Source of the DNA: a bacterium
GTDB lineage: Bacteria; Arandabacterota; Arandabacteria; Arandabacterales; JALGWA01
DNA: 5,627 bases
NCBI GenBank assembly: GCA_025774425.1
Contig: JALGWA010000114.1
Coordinates: 1 to 5,627, forward strand
Direction: 5' to 3'
Shown piece after piece: positions 1 through 5,627 of this stretch. How positions within the stretch are numbered: the first letter of the stretch is position 1; each line of letters begins with the position of its first letter. Position numbers and translations under genes: made by a program. The notes beneath the pieces are model-generated. The model was not told the DNA's origin, did not search any database, and saw only the letters and a list, made by a program, of their open reading frames with translations.

Positions 1-407
1 AGCGTGTAGAAAGTCCTGCACGACGGCTGCAGCGTGCCGTCGGGGTATACGAGTCGCGCGCCTGCGATTCCGGCGTCCGGATGCTCCTCCATGAACCTAA
101 GCATGCTCTCCACCGAGCCGGCGCCCACCTCGATGTCGGGGTTGAGCACCAGCACATACGGCGTGTCCGAGGCCTTTATGCCCTGGTTCACGGCCCGGGC
201 GTAGCCCAGATTGGCGGCGTTGACGATGAGCCTGACCCCCGGGAACTCGGTCTCGACGGCCTCCACGGTGCCGTCGGAGGAGGCGTTGTCCACCACGGTG
301 ACGCGGGGCAGAAGCCCCGGGTAGTGCCGGGAGATGGAAGCCAGGCAGGCGCGCAGGAACCGCCTGGTGTTGTACGAGACTATGACTATTGAGACCTTAT
401 CTTCCAT
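1..407 (-). CDS. GT2 family glycosyltransferase, rhamnosyltransferase (WbbL/RfbF) type; N-terminal part, cut by left edge
   Basis: Only the first 135 codons plus two bases are present. The visible part begins MEDKVSIVIVSYNTRRFL (1-18) and continues with VTVVDNASSDGT (36-47), NLGYARAVNQGI (66-77), VLVLNPDIEV (85-94, where the NPD takes the place of the DxD metal site), AGIAGARLVYPDG (112-124) and LQPSCRTFYT (126-135). This order is characteristic of GT2 enzymes that add rhamnose or related sugars to growing O-antigen or capsule chains using nucleotide sugars in the cytoplasm; the exact sugar cannot be told. The full family length is about 280-330 residues, so roughly the catalytic N-terminal half is seen. 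The ATG is 20 bases after the stop of the previous gene. No strong Shine-Dalgarno is present (only a weak GGTGGCGG), but no other in-frame start exists in the gap. Likely the next gene of the same operon. Confidence 0.88.
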   Translation of the reverse strand, partial: MEDKVSIVIVSYNTRRFLRACLASISRHYPGLLPRVTVVDNASSDGTVEAVETEFPGVRLIVNAANLGYARAVNQGIKASDTPYVLVLNPDIEVGAGSVESMLRFMEEHPDAGIAGARLVYPDGTLQPSCRTFYT

Positions 408-427
408 GCCGCCACCGGTGCCGGGGC

Positions 428-1144
428 CTACAGGCGTCCCGTGAGGCCCTTTAGCCTCAGTATCCACACCTTGTATATCGCCTCCCAGATGATGCGCTTC
501 GTCATCTTCGACGTGCCCGAATGCCGGTCGACGAAGACTATGGGCACCTCCGTGATCCGGAACCCTTTCCTCCACGCCCTGAAGTTCATCTCGATCTGGA
601 AACAGTAACCGTCGGAGATCACCTCGTCGAGGTCGATCGCCTCCAGCACTTCGCGCCGGAAGCACTTGAACCCGCCCGTCGCGTCATGCACCGGCAGCCC
701 GGTTATCACGCGCGTGTACACATTGGCCATGTAGCTCAACAGGAGCCTCTCTATGGGCCAGTTGACGACGTTCACTCCGCTTATGTACCGCGACCCGATC
801 ACCACGTCATGGCGCCGGATCGCCTCGAGCATGTCCGGAATGTACTTGGGATCGTGCGAAAGGTCGGCGTCCATCTGCATGACGAGATCGGCGCCGGCGT
901 CGAGGGCGTACTTGAAACCCCTGATGTATGCGGTGCCTAGGCCCAGCTTGGCCCCGCGCTCGATGAGATGAACCCTGGGACTGGACTCCGCCGCCCGCCT
1001 CACGACGTCGGCCGTCCCGTCGGGCGAGTTGTCGTCGACGACGACGACTTCGATCTCCGGGGCGACGCCCAGCACGCGCTCGAGGATGGTCCCTATGTTC
1101 TGCCTCTCATTGTACGTGGGCACGACTACGACGGTCTTAGCCAT
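428..1144 (-). CDS. polyprenyl-phosphate mannose synthase-like glycosyltransferase (GT2, DPM1/Ppm1 type)
   Basis: A complete 238-residue GT-A enzyme. It has VVPTYNERQNI (7-17), VVVDDNSPDGTADVV (34-48), GLGTAYIRGFKYAL (68-81), the metal-binding MDADLSHDP (91-99, DxD at 92-94), IGSRYISG (116-123), DATGGFKCFRREVL (154-167), DGYCFQIEM (178-186) and RHSGTSKM (207-214). These are typical of enzymes that load a nucleotide-activated hexose, usually mannose from GDP-mannose, onto dolichyl or undecaprenyl phosphate at the cytoplasmic membrane face. There are no C-terminal membrane helices, so it is the short peripheral form rather than the CsbB/GtrB form with two helices. The sugar cannot be read from the sequence and could be glucose or an N-acetylated sugar. 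The ATG overlaps the end of the YfhO-family gene by 8 bases, and AGGAG lies 8 bases upstream. The adjacent YfhO-family protein is a plausible user of its product. Confidence 0.9.
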   Translation of the reverse strand: MAKTVVVVPTYNERQNIGTILERVLGVAPEIEVVVVDDNSPDGTADVVRRAAESSPRVHLIERGAKLGLGTAYIRGFKYALDAGADLVMQMDADLSHDPKYIPDMLEAIRRHDVVIGSRYISGVNVVNWPIERLLLSYMANVYTRVITGLPVHDATGGFKCFRREVLEAIDLDEVISDGYCFQIEMNFRAWRKGFRITEVPIVFVDRHSGTSKMTKRIIWEAIYKVWILRLKGLTGRL

Positions 1145-3515
1145 TCTCCCCTCTCCTGCGACCGCTGCGGTAGGCGGCGTACAGACCTGCCGCGACGAAG
1201 ACGCAGGCCCCGGAAAACACGATCTTACCCAGCCGGTACCAGGGCGAGCAATACCTCATTTCGACCATATGCTCGCCCGGCTCGACGCGCACCGCCCTCA
1301 TCGAGATGTTGCATCTCAACAGGGGAACCTCGGTTCCACCTATGAAAGCCTTCCAGTAGGGCAGGTAGTTCTCGCCGAAGAACACGTACCCGGGCGCCGC
1401 GGCCTTCACCCTGACGACGACCTTGTTGGGCTCGTGAACGGCGATCTGCACCCCCTCGCCGCCCGGCGGGGCCGGGGCGGCGAATCCGGAGCCTTCATTG
1501 AGTATTATGGTGCGCGAAGGATCGAAGGCCGGATCCTTGAGCATCTCCAGGGCGGCCGAATCCGACGCGGCGACGACGGCCTCGTGTACGAGGAAGGCGC
1601 GCGGCAACGCCTCGGTGTTGCGGTAGAGCGAGATCTCCCCGGCCTCGGCCTCCTTGACGAACGCCGGTATGGAATAGTCTCCACGCAGCACCAGGTACTT
1701 GACGTTGAGCATGTTCATGATGTTGGGATACTGCATGTTCTCGCCGTGCTTGCCGGCGAGGAACTCGTACTTCGCGATCCTGTTGTCGTAGAAGCCGTTG
1801 ACGGTCTCCAGGCCGAATATGGGAAGATAGTTGCGGTCGTAGAAGCGCGAGCCGACATTGGGAAACACCCTGAAGATCGTGCCGTCCCCGGCCATGCGCT
1901 CGATGACGGGATCGGGCCGCACCCACTCCTCCAGGCCGATCGTGTCGACGAAGGGCAGCGAGTGGGGAAGGGCCGTCGCCAGAAGTCCCGCGGCGACGAG
2001 CACGACCGCGAGCCAGCCCCCGCGCCTCCTCACCAGCGGCGTGGCGAGCGCATACAGGGCGATGCCGGCGAACACCAGCAGCAACACGGCGGTCCAGTCC
2101 CAGGTGCGGGCGGCGTTCTTGAATGTGATCAGCTTCTCGCCGGCGAGCCCCGGGTCGAAGCGGACGGCCCAGAACCTGAAGAACGGCTGCCGGAACACCG
2201 TCATCACCATTCCCCCGACGGCAGCGACGCCGAAGAGGGCGCCGGCGACGTTCTTCCTCCTCGCGTCCGCGTCTCCGCCGGAGAGACAGGCTTCCATGAA
2301 ATGCGCCGCCAGGACGGAAGCCGAACATGAGAACATGAACATGATCACACTTACGGCCCGCAGGAACTTGGTTCCGGGAACGAGGTCGAAAACCAGCCTG
2401 AAGACGGGCGTATGGGCCCCCAGAGCGTAAACCGGGCAGAAGAAGAACAGAAACAGCCAGGGCCACAGGCGCCGGTTCCTGTACAATAGAACCACGCCGC
2501 CGACGGCCAAGAGCAGCAGCAGCGGGCCCGGGGACTCGCAGTTGAGCTTGAACGGGTTTCTTCCCCAGTAGGAACCGACTCCCGGGGCGTCGTAGCCGAC
2601 GAAGGCCGGGTACAAGAGAGACACTATCTCCTCCGGGTGAAGCGACCAGCTCGCCGCGTACTCGAAGGAGACACCCTCCGTCCGCGGCGAGAATCCCGTC
2701 GTGTAGAAGTATGTCGGCAGGAACTGGACACTCGCCAGGGCCAGGGCCAGAACCGCCGACATCGCGAGCAAGGCGACGCCCCGCGTCAGGCCGCCCGTGC
2801 GCCGGAGGCGCGGCAGGCTGAACAGAAAGTAGATGAAGAGCCCCCAGCATCCGAAATAGGCCATCTGGGGATGCGAAGTCAGAAAGAGGAGTCCCACCGA
2901 GACCGCGAAGAGAAGGGCGCGGGCGAAGCGCGGTTTCTGGAGGAAGCGCTCCAGCAGGGCGACCGCCAGCGGGAAAAGCGCGGTCACGAAGATCTTGGCG
3001 TCGTGGCCCGCGTAAGTCAGCGATATGATGTACGGGGCCGTCATGTAGGCTATGCCGCCGAGCAGCGCAGACTTGCGTCCCAGTCCCAGGGTGCGCAGCA
3101 GGAAGTACATCGTGAGTCCCGCCAACCAGACATGGAGCACTATCTTGACGCCGAGGGCCCTGTGAAGCGGCATTATGAAGTAGAAGAGCGTCGCCGGGTA
3201 GAAGATGTCGCCGTGCATCGCGTCGACGACCGGTATGCCGCCCAAGATATAGCGATCCCAGAGCGGAAGCGTGCCGTGGGTCTTCCAGTACCCGGCTACG
3301 ACCTGCCTCATCATGTAGCCCATCGGTATCATGTCCGTACCGTACAGCATGTCGTCGGAGAATATGAACTCCGCGAAGATCCCCACGGTGATCGCGGCGA
3401 GAGTGATGACCAGGACCGCGGTCCACCCCCCGCGCCCGCCGGCGCCCTTCGCGTCCTTCCTCTCCGCTCCTTCGTGCGCCTCGGTGCGCCTCGGCCTGCG
3501 CTTGCGCCTTCTCAT
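1137..3515 (-). CDS. YfhO-family multi-pass membrane protein, putative GT-C type glycosyltransferase
   Basis: A 792-residue membrane protein. A very basic cytoplasmic tail (1-30, starting MRRRKRRPRR) precedes the first helix (32-53). The next outer loop has YGTDMIP (58-64), then LPLWDRYILGGIP (83-95) and DIFYPATLFYF (103-113), the usual YfhO-family/GT-C-like loop in which D61 is a candidate catalytic acid. Further helices run to about 516, with TSHPQMAYF (213-221) and a YPAFVGYD...SYWG loop (302-318). A large extracytoplasmic region (about 520-760) includes NMLNVKYLVLRGDY (601-614), LPRAFLVHEAV (637-647) and a beta-rich end with ENYLPYWKAFIGG (715-727) and RAVRVEPGEH (740-749). A last helix (763-783) follows. 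B. subtilis YfhO acts in lipoteichoic acid glycosylation, so a polyprenyl-phosphate-sugar-dependent transfer is plausible here; the acceptor is unknown. The frame is open for 111 codons upstream (to 3848), but the ATG at 3515 has AAGGAG at a good distance and forms an ATGA overlap with the preceding gene, whereas the upstream part lies inside that gene and is not membrane-like. Confidence 0.87.
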   Translation of the reverse strand: MRRRKRRPRRTEAHEGAERKDAKGAGGRGGWTAVLVITLAAITVGIFAEFIFSDDMLYGTDMIPMGYMMRQVVAGYWKTHGTLPLWDRYILGGIPVVDAMHGDIFYPATLFYFIMPLHRALGVKIVLHVWLAGLTMYFLLRTLGLGRKSALLGGIAYMTAPYIISLTYAGHDAKIFVTALFPLAVALLERFLQKPRFARALLFAVSVGLLFLTSHPQMAYFGCWGLFIYFLFSLPRLRRTGGLTRGVALLAMSAVLALALASVQFLPTYFYTTGFSPRTEGVSFEYAASWSLHPEEIVSLLYPAFVGYDAPGVGSYWGRNPFKLNCESPGPLLLLLAVGGVVLLYRNRRLWPWLFLFFFCPVYALGAHTPVFRLVFDLVPGTKFLRAVSVIMFMFSCSASVLAAHFMEACLSGGDADARRKNVAGALFGVAAVGGMVMTVFRQPFFRFWAVRFDPGLAGEKLITFKNAARTWDWTAVLLLVFAGIALYALATPLVRRRGGWLAVVLVAAGLLATALPHSLPFVDTIGLEEWVRPDPVIERMAGDGTIFRVFPNVGSRFYDRNYLPIFGLETVNGFYDNRIAKYEFLAGKHGENMQYPNIMNMLNVKYLVLRGDYSIPAFVKEAEAGEISLYRNTEALPRAFLVHEAVVAASDSAALEMLKDPAFDPSRTIILNEGSGFAAPAPPGGEGVQIAVHEPNKVVVRVKAAAPGYVFFGENYLPYWKAFIGGTEVPLLRCNISMRAVRVEPGEHMVEMRYCSPWYRLGKIVFSGACVFVAAGLYAAYRSGRRRGENG
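1153..1157 (-). promoter_or_regulatory. ribosome binding site of the polyprenyl-phosphate sugar synthase gene
   Basis: AGGAG on the minus strand, 8 bases before the ATG at 1144, followed by a purine-rich spacer. It lies within the final codons of the YfhO-family gene, consistent with coupled translation across the 8-base overlap. Confidence 0.6.
3474..3493. repeat. perfect tandem duplication of a 10-base unit (two copies) inside the YfhO-family N-terminal tail
   Basis: The unit gtgcgcctcg occurs twice without a gap. It codes for part of the basic, low-complexity tail (about residues 8-14). The unit is not a multiple of three, so loss or gain of a copy would shift the frame about ten codons after the start. 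Two copies are too few to call it a contingency locus. Confidence 0.5.
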
Positions 3516-4429
3516 TTCCCACTCCTTGCGAACACGACTATACCGATTGTAGCGAATTCCGCTATCGTCACCCACAGCCTTGCGACCAGCGGAATCAGTG
3601 AAGGATAAGGCCTTACGAACACAGGCCCGAGGAGCATGCTCGACACGCCTTCCCGGACGCCCAGGCCGGCCGGGGTCACCACGCTCAGAAGACCCGCCGA
3701 CCACGACACCGCGTTTATGCCGGAGAGGCGCCGGATCAGCGTGAACGTCCAGGCGGGCTCGACCAGCGGGTCGCCGGCGCCCAGACTCACCGACGTCGCG
3801 ATGAGATAGAATCCCAGCCCGTAGACGCACCAGCAGCCGGTGTAGCATGCGATCAGCATCAAGACCTTCGAGTAGGTGAGTGTGAAGGCGGTCGTGTCCT
3901 TGCCGAGCTTCCGGAGCACCGCCCGTATGAACCTGGGGTGAACCGCGGCGAGTACCACGGGCAGCAACACAAGGGCCAGCGGGCAGGGGAACCGGGCGCC
4001 GCCCGAACCGGCGACGGCGCCGAGGGCGAAAACGACCAGGGAGCTTCCGAGCACGAGCAGCACTTCCACTCCGAGCGCCACCGAGGCCGTCGCCGCCGGC
4101 ACTCCCTCACGCTCGCAGAGGTAGACCCGGCCCAGTGCGAACCACACCTTGCCGGGCACGTATCTGCCGGCCTGGGAGAGAAACCAGATCCTCATGCTCT
4201 TCAAGAAACCGATGCGGTGGCCGAAGCGTTCGAGGATGTACCGCCACAGCCCGGCGTATGCCGGGAACACGATGACGAAGACGCCGAAGGCCAGGACGAC
4301 ACGCCAGCCGTCGACCCTGAAGTCGTACCGGCCAATCTCGCCGAGGCCGCTCATGAGGTTTCTTATGATGAAGAACAGTATGACCGCGGCCACGGGCAGG
4401 CCGATGATTTTCTCCCACTTCGAACGCAA
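3512..4429 (-). CDS. flippase-like membrane protein, lysylphosphatidylglycerol synthase TM family
   Basis: A 305-residue, strongly hydrophobic protein with about seven or eight likely membrane segments (near 8-23, 43-60, 117-139, 147-163, 187-213, 237-252 and 280-300). Family hallmarks are visible: SQAGRYVPGKVW (85-96) followed by GR (100-101), the TPAGLGVREG stretch (252-261) and a late ARLWVTIAE helix (283-291). The family (PF03706 type) includes the flippase domain of MprF and many small stand-alone proteins in glycan loci thought to move lipid-linked substrates; the substrate here is unknown. The start is a TTG preceded by AGGAAGG at 8 bases, and it keeps the first membrane helix. The next in-frame ATG (4354, residue 26) would remove that helix. 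The stop overlaps the start of the YfhO-family gene as ATGA. Three cysteines (195, 199, 201) cluster in one predicted helix. Family confident, transport role inferred. Confidence 0.85.
   Translation of the reverse strand: MRSKWEKIIGLPVAAVILFFIIRNLMSGLGEIGRYDFRVDGWRVVLAFGVFVIVFPAYAGLWRYILERFGHRIGFLKSMRIWFLSQAGRYVPGKVWFALGRVYLCEREGVPAATASVALGVEVLLVLGSSLVVFALGAVAGSGGARFPCPLALVLLPVVLAAVHPRFIRAVLRKLGKDTTAFTLTYSKVLMLIACYTGCWCVYGLGFYLIATSVSLGAGDPLVEPAWTFTLIRRLSGINAVSWSAGLLSVVTPAGLGVREGVSSMLLGPVFVRPYPSLIPLVARLWVTIAEFATIGIVVFARSGK
3521..3527 (-). promoter_or_regulatory. ribosome binding site fixing the YfhO-family start
   Basis: AAGGAGT on the minus strand lies 5 bases before the ATG at 3515. It sits inside the last codons of the flippase-like gene, and the two genes share ATGA (3515-3512). 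This decides the start against the longer open frame reaching 3848 and suggests translational coupling. Confidence 0.75.
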
Positions 4430-4437
4430 GCGGTTTC

Positions 4438-4444
4438 CCTTCCT
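4438..4444 (-). promoter_or_regulatory. ribosome binding site for the TTG-started flippase-like gene
   Basis: On the minus strand AGGAAGG lies 8 bases before the TTG at 4429 and overlaps the wecB stop codon TAG (4445-4443). It supports the rare TTG start and suggests that ribosomes finishing wecB reinitiate here. Confidence 0.6.
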
Positions 4445-5627
4445 AGCCGATTCGCTCCATCACCGCATCCGTTATCTTCTCGGCCGCGCGGCCGTCGCCG
4501 TACGGGTTCTCGGCGACGACCATGCTGTCGTATTCACGCTCCGAGCCCAGCAGGGTCGCGGCCGCCCTCACTATGGCCTCCCTGCGCGTGCCGACGACCT
4601 TGACCGCTCCCGCCTCCACGGCCTCGGGCCGCTCGGTCACGTCCCGCATCAGGAGCACGGGCTTGCCGAGCGACGGGGCCTCTTCCTGAATGCCGCCGGA
4701 ATCCGTGATGATGAAGTGGCAGGACTTCAGGAGTTTGACGAACTGCACATAGTCGAGCGGCTCGACGAGCAGCACCCGTTCGGCCCCCTTCAGGTTGTGC
4801 TCCACCGACTTCCTGACATTCGGATTGGGATGCACAGGGAAGACGATCAACACGTCGTCGTGCTCGGAGGCGATCTGCTTGAGAGCCGCCATCATGCCGT
4901 CGAAGGCCTCTCCCCAGCTCTCCCGGCGATGCGCGGTGACCGCGATGACCCGCGTCGCGTCGAAGTCGATTCCCCTGAGCGCCGGGTCCGTGAATTCATA
5001 GTCCCTGCCGGCCACCTGGAGCAGCGCGTCGATGACGGGATTGCCGACGACGAAAACGTCCCCCGGCGGAACGCCTTCGCGGACCAGCAGGTCCCGGGCG
5101 ACGCCGGTGGGAGCGAAGTGTAGATCCGACACCACGGTCGTCAGCTTGCGGTTCACCTCTTCGGGAAAGGGGCTGTATTTCTTGAAGGTGCGGAGCCCCG
5201 CCTCGACATGCCCGACGGGTATCTTGAGGTAATAGGCGCACAGGCCGCCCATGAAGGTGCTCGTCGTATCCCCCTGGACGAGCACGATGTCGGGCCGCTC
5301 GGCCGCATAGACCTCCTCGAGGCTGCGCGCCAGCCTGGCCGTCACGTCGAACAGGGACTGGCCCGGCTTCATTATGTCGAGATCGTAGGCCGGCTCGAGC
5401 GAGAACACCTCGAGCACATCATCGCACATCCGCCTGTGCTGGGCCGTGAGGACCAGCACGGGCTCGATTCCCTCGCGGCGCCGCATCTCGATCGCTATCG
5501 GGGCCATCTTGATGGCCTCGGGCGACCCGGGCTCGAAGAGTATGCCCGTGGCGTCGTCGATTATCTCGGGAAGACCACCGACCCGGGAGGCGGCGACGAC
5601 TCGCCCGCACGACATGGCCTCCAGGGC
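4443..5627 (-). CDS. wecB: UDP-N-acetylglucosamine 2-epimerase (non-hydrolysing, WecB-like) with a GT4-derived N-terminus; partial at right edge
   Basis: The WecB family interconverts UDP-GlcNAc and UDP-ManNAc in the cytoplasm, feeding surface polysaccharide synthesis. Numbering from the ATG at 5615, WecB similarity begins at PEAIKMAP (32-39) and runs to the end: TAQHRRM (57-63), VQGDTTST (113-120), GHVEAGLRT (135-143), PFPEEVNR (149-156), VTAHRRESWG (226-235), TDSGGIQEEAPSLGKPVL (304-321), ERPEAVEAG (328-336) and NPYGDG (370-375). By alignment from memory with E. coli WecB, catalytic or ligand residues K15, D95, E117, E131 and H213 correspond to K36, D116, E138, E152 and H229. The normal start (a hydrophobic strand followed by GTRPEAIK) is absent. 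Residues 1-31 and the four codons upstream instead match a GT4 glycosyltransferase C-terminal domain. The frame stays open to the window edge, so the true start is not visible and the ATG at 5615 is only an internal Met. It ends 13 bases before the flippase-like gene. Family assignment is firm; whether the enzyme works is doubtful. Confidence 0.88.
   Translation of the reverse strand, partial: ALEAMSCGRVVAASRVGGLPEIIDDATGILFEPGSPEAIKMAPIAIEMRRREGIEPVLVLTAQHRRMCDDVLEVFSLEPAYDLDIMKPGQSLFDVTARLARSLEEVYAAERPDIVLVQGDTTSTFMGGLCAYYLKIPVGHVEAGLRTFKKYSPFPEEVNRKLTTVVSDLHFAPTGVARDLLVREGVPPGDVFVVGNPVIDALLQVAGRDYEFTDPALRGIDFDATRVIAVTAHRRESWGEAFDGMMAALKQIASEHDDVLIVFPVHPNPNVRKSVEHNLKGAERVLLVEPLDYVQFVKLLKSCHFIITDSGGIQEEAPSLGKPVLLMRDVTERPEAVEAGAVKVVGTRREAIVRAAATLLGSEREYDSMVVAENPYGDGRAAEKITDAVMERIG
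5523..5627 (-). pseudogene. C-terminal fragment of a GT4 (group 1) glycosyltransferase fused in frame to WecB
   Basis: The first 35 visible codons read ALEAMSCGRVVAAS, then RVGGLPEIIDDATGILFEPG and S. This is the well-known GT4 donor-binding segment: the LEAM(S/A)CG stretch carries the last glutamate of the E-x7-E motif, and VGGLPE...TG.LF.PG is the nucleotide-sugar loop and following strand. In an intact GT4 enzyme PG.PEAL would be followed by an amphipathic helix and about 40-60 more residues; here the frame switches to WecB at PEAIK. The rest of the glycosyltransferase lies outside the window, so it cannot be seen whether a whole GT4 precedes this point. This is a sub-region of the fused reading frame, marked separately because it is not part of any normal WecB. 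Confidence 0.8.

Noticed and set aside
413..420. An 8-base palindrome (caccggtg) in the gap before the last GT2 gene
   Set aside because: It is too short and its flanks do not pair, so it is not a credible terminator or operator; no T-run follows.
1024..1051. A GTC/GAC-rich simple repeat with palindromic character
   Set aside because: It simply encodes the conserved Val-rich strand and Asp-Asp of the GT2 enzyme (VVVVDDNSPDG); codon use explains the repetition.
1029..2330. A 433-codon open frame on the plus strand
   Set aside because: It is antisense to the YfhO-family and GT2 genes, has a composition dominated by Arg, Gly, Glu, Asp and His with no recognisable motif, and is a by-product of the G/C third-position preference.
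1495..3522. A 675-codon open frame on the minus strand in a different frame from the YfhO-family gene
   Set aside because: It is an arginine-rich shadow of the real gene with no motifs; the competing frame carries clear family signatures and membrane helices.
3516..3848. A 111-codon open upstream extension of the YfhO-family reading frame
   Set aside because: It lies inside the flippase-like gene in another frame, is Arg/Gly/Ala-rich with no family resemblance, and the ATG at 3515 has a strong ribosome binding site and an ATGA junction.
4149..5123. A 324-codon plus-strand open frame
   Set aside because: It is antisense across the flippase-like gene and wecB, spans their boundary and shows no domain-like sequence.

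Overview
The window is a tightly packed stretch of a cell-envelope glycan locus, with every gene on the minus strand, so transcription runs from the right edge to the left. In transcription order it holds: (1) a UDP-GlcNAc 2-epimerase (WecB-like) reading frame whose N-terminus is replaced by a piece of a GT4 glycosyltransferase (5627-4443, open at the right edge); (2) a multi-pass flippase-like protein of the lysylphosphatidylglycerol-synthase transmembrane family (4429-3512); (3) a large YfhO-family membrane protein (3515-1137); (4) a soluble polyprenyl-phosphate mannose synthase-like GT2 enzyme (1144-428); (5) the N-terminal part of a second GT2 enzyme of the rhamnosyltransferase type (407 to the left edge).

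The DNA is GC-rich by eye, with strong G/C preference at third codon positions. That preference explains the many long but meaningless antisense frames. Gene content and good Shine-Dalgarno sites indicate a bacterium with a surface polysaccharide or glycolipid pathway. The phylum cannot be fixed from this sequence alone. No RNA gene, CRISPR array, insertion sequence, promoter or terminator was recognised. The longest gaps between genes are 20 and 13 bases, and two junctions overlap (4 and 8 bases), so the genes very probably form one operon with translational coupling.

A working model, which is inference: WecB-type chemistry provides UDP-ManNAc. The polyprenyl-phosphate GT2 enzyme charges a lipid carrier with a sugar on the cytoplasmic face. 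The flippase-like protein may help move a lipid-linked sugar across the membrane. The YfhO-family protein, which has the look of a GT-C type enzyme, may transfer the sugar outside the cell. The last GT2 enzyme and the GT4 fragment would build other parts of the glycan. This resembles the three-part CsbB/GtcA/YfhO logic known from Firmicutes, with a different membrane protein in the flippase place.

The most unusual item is the GT4-WecB junction near 5508-5523. A typical GT4 C-terminal segment runs in frame straight into WecB at the shared residues PEAI(K), losing the first WecB strand and its nucleotide-binding arginine. It may be a real deletion or fusion, or an assembly chimera close to a sequence end.
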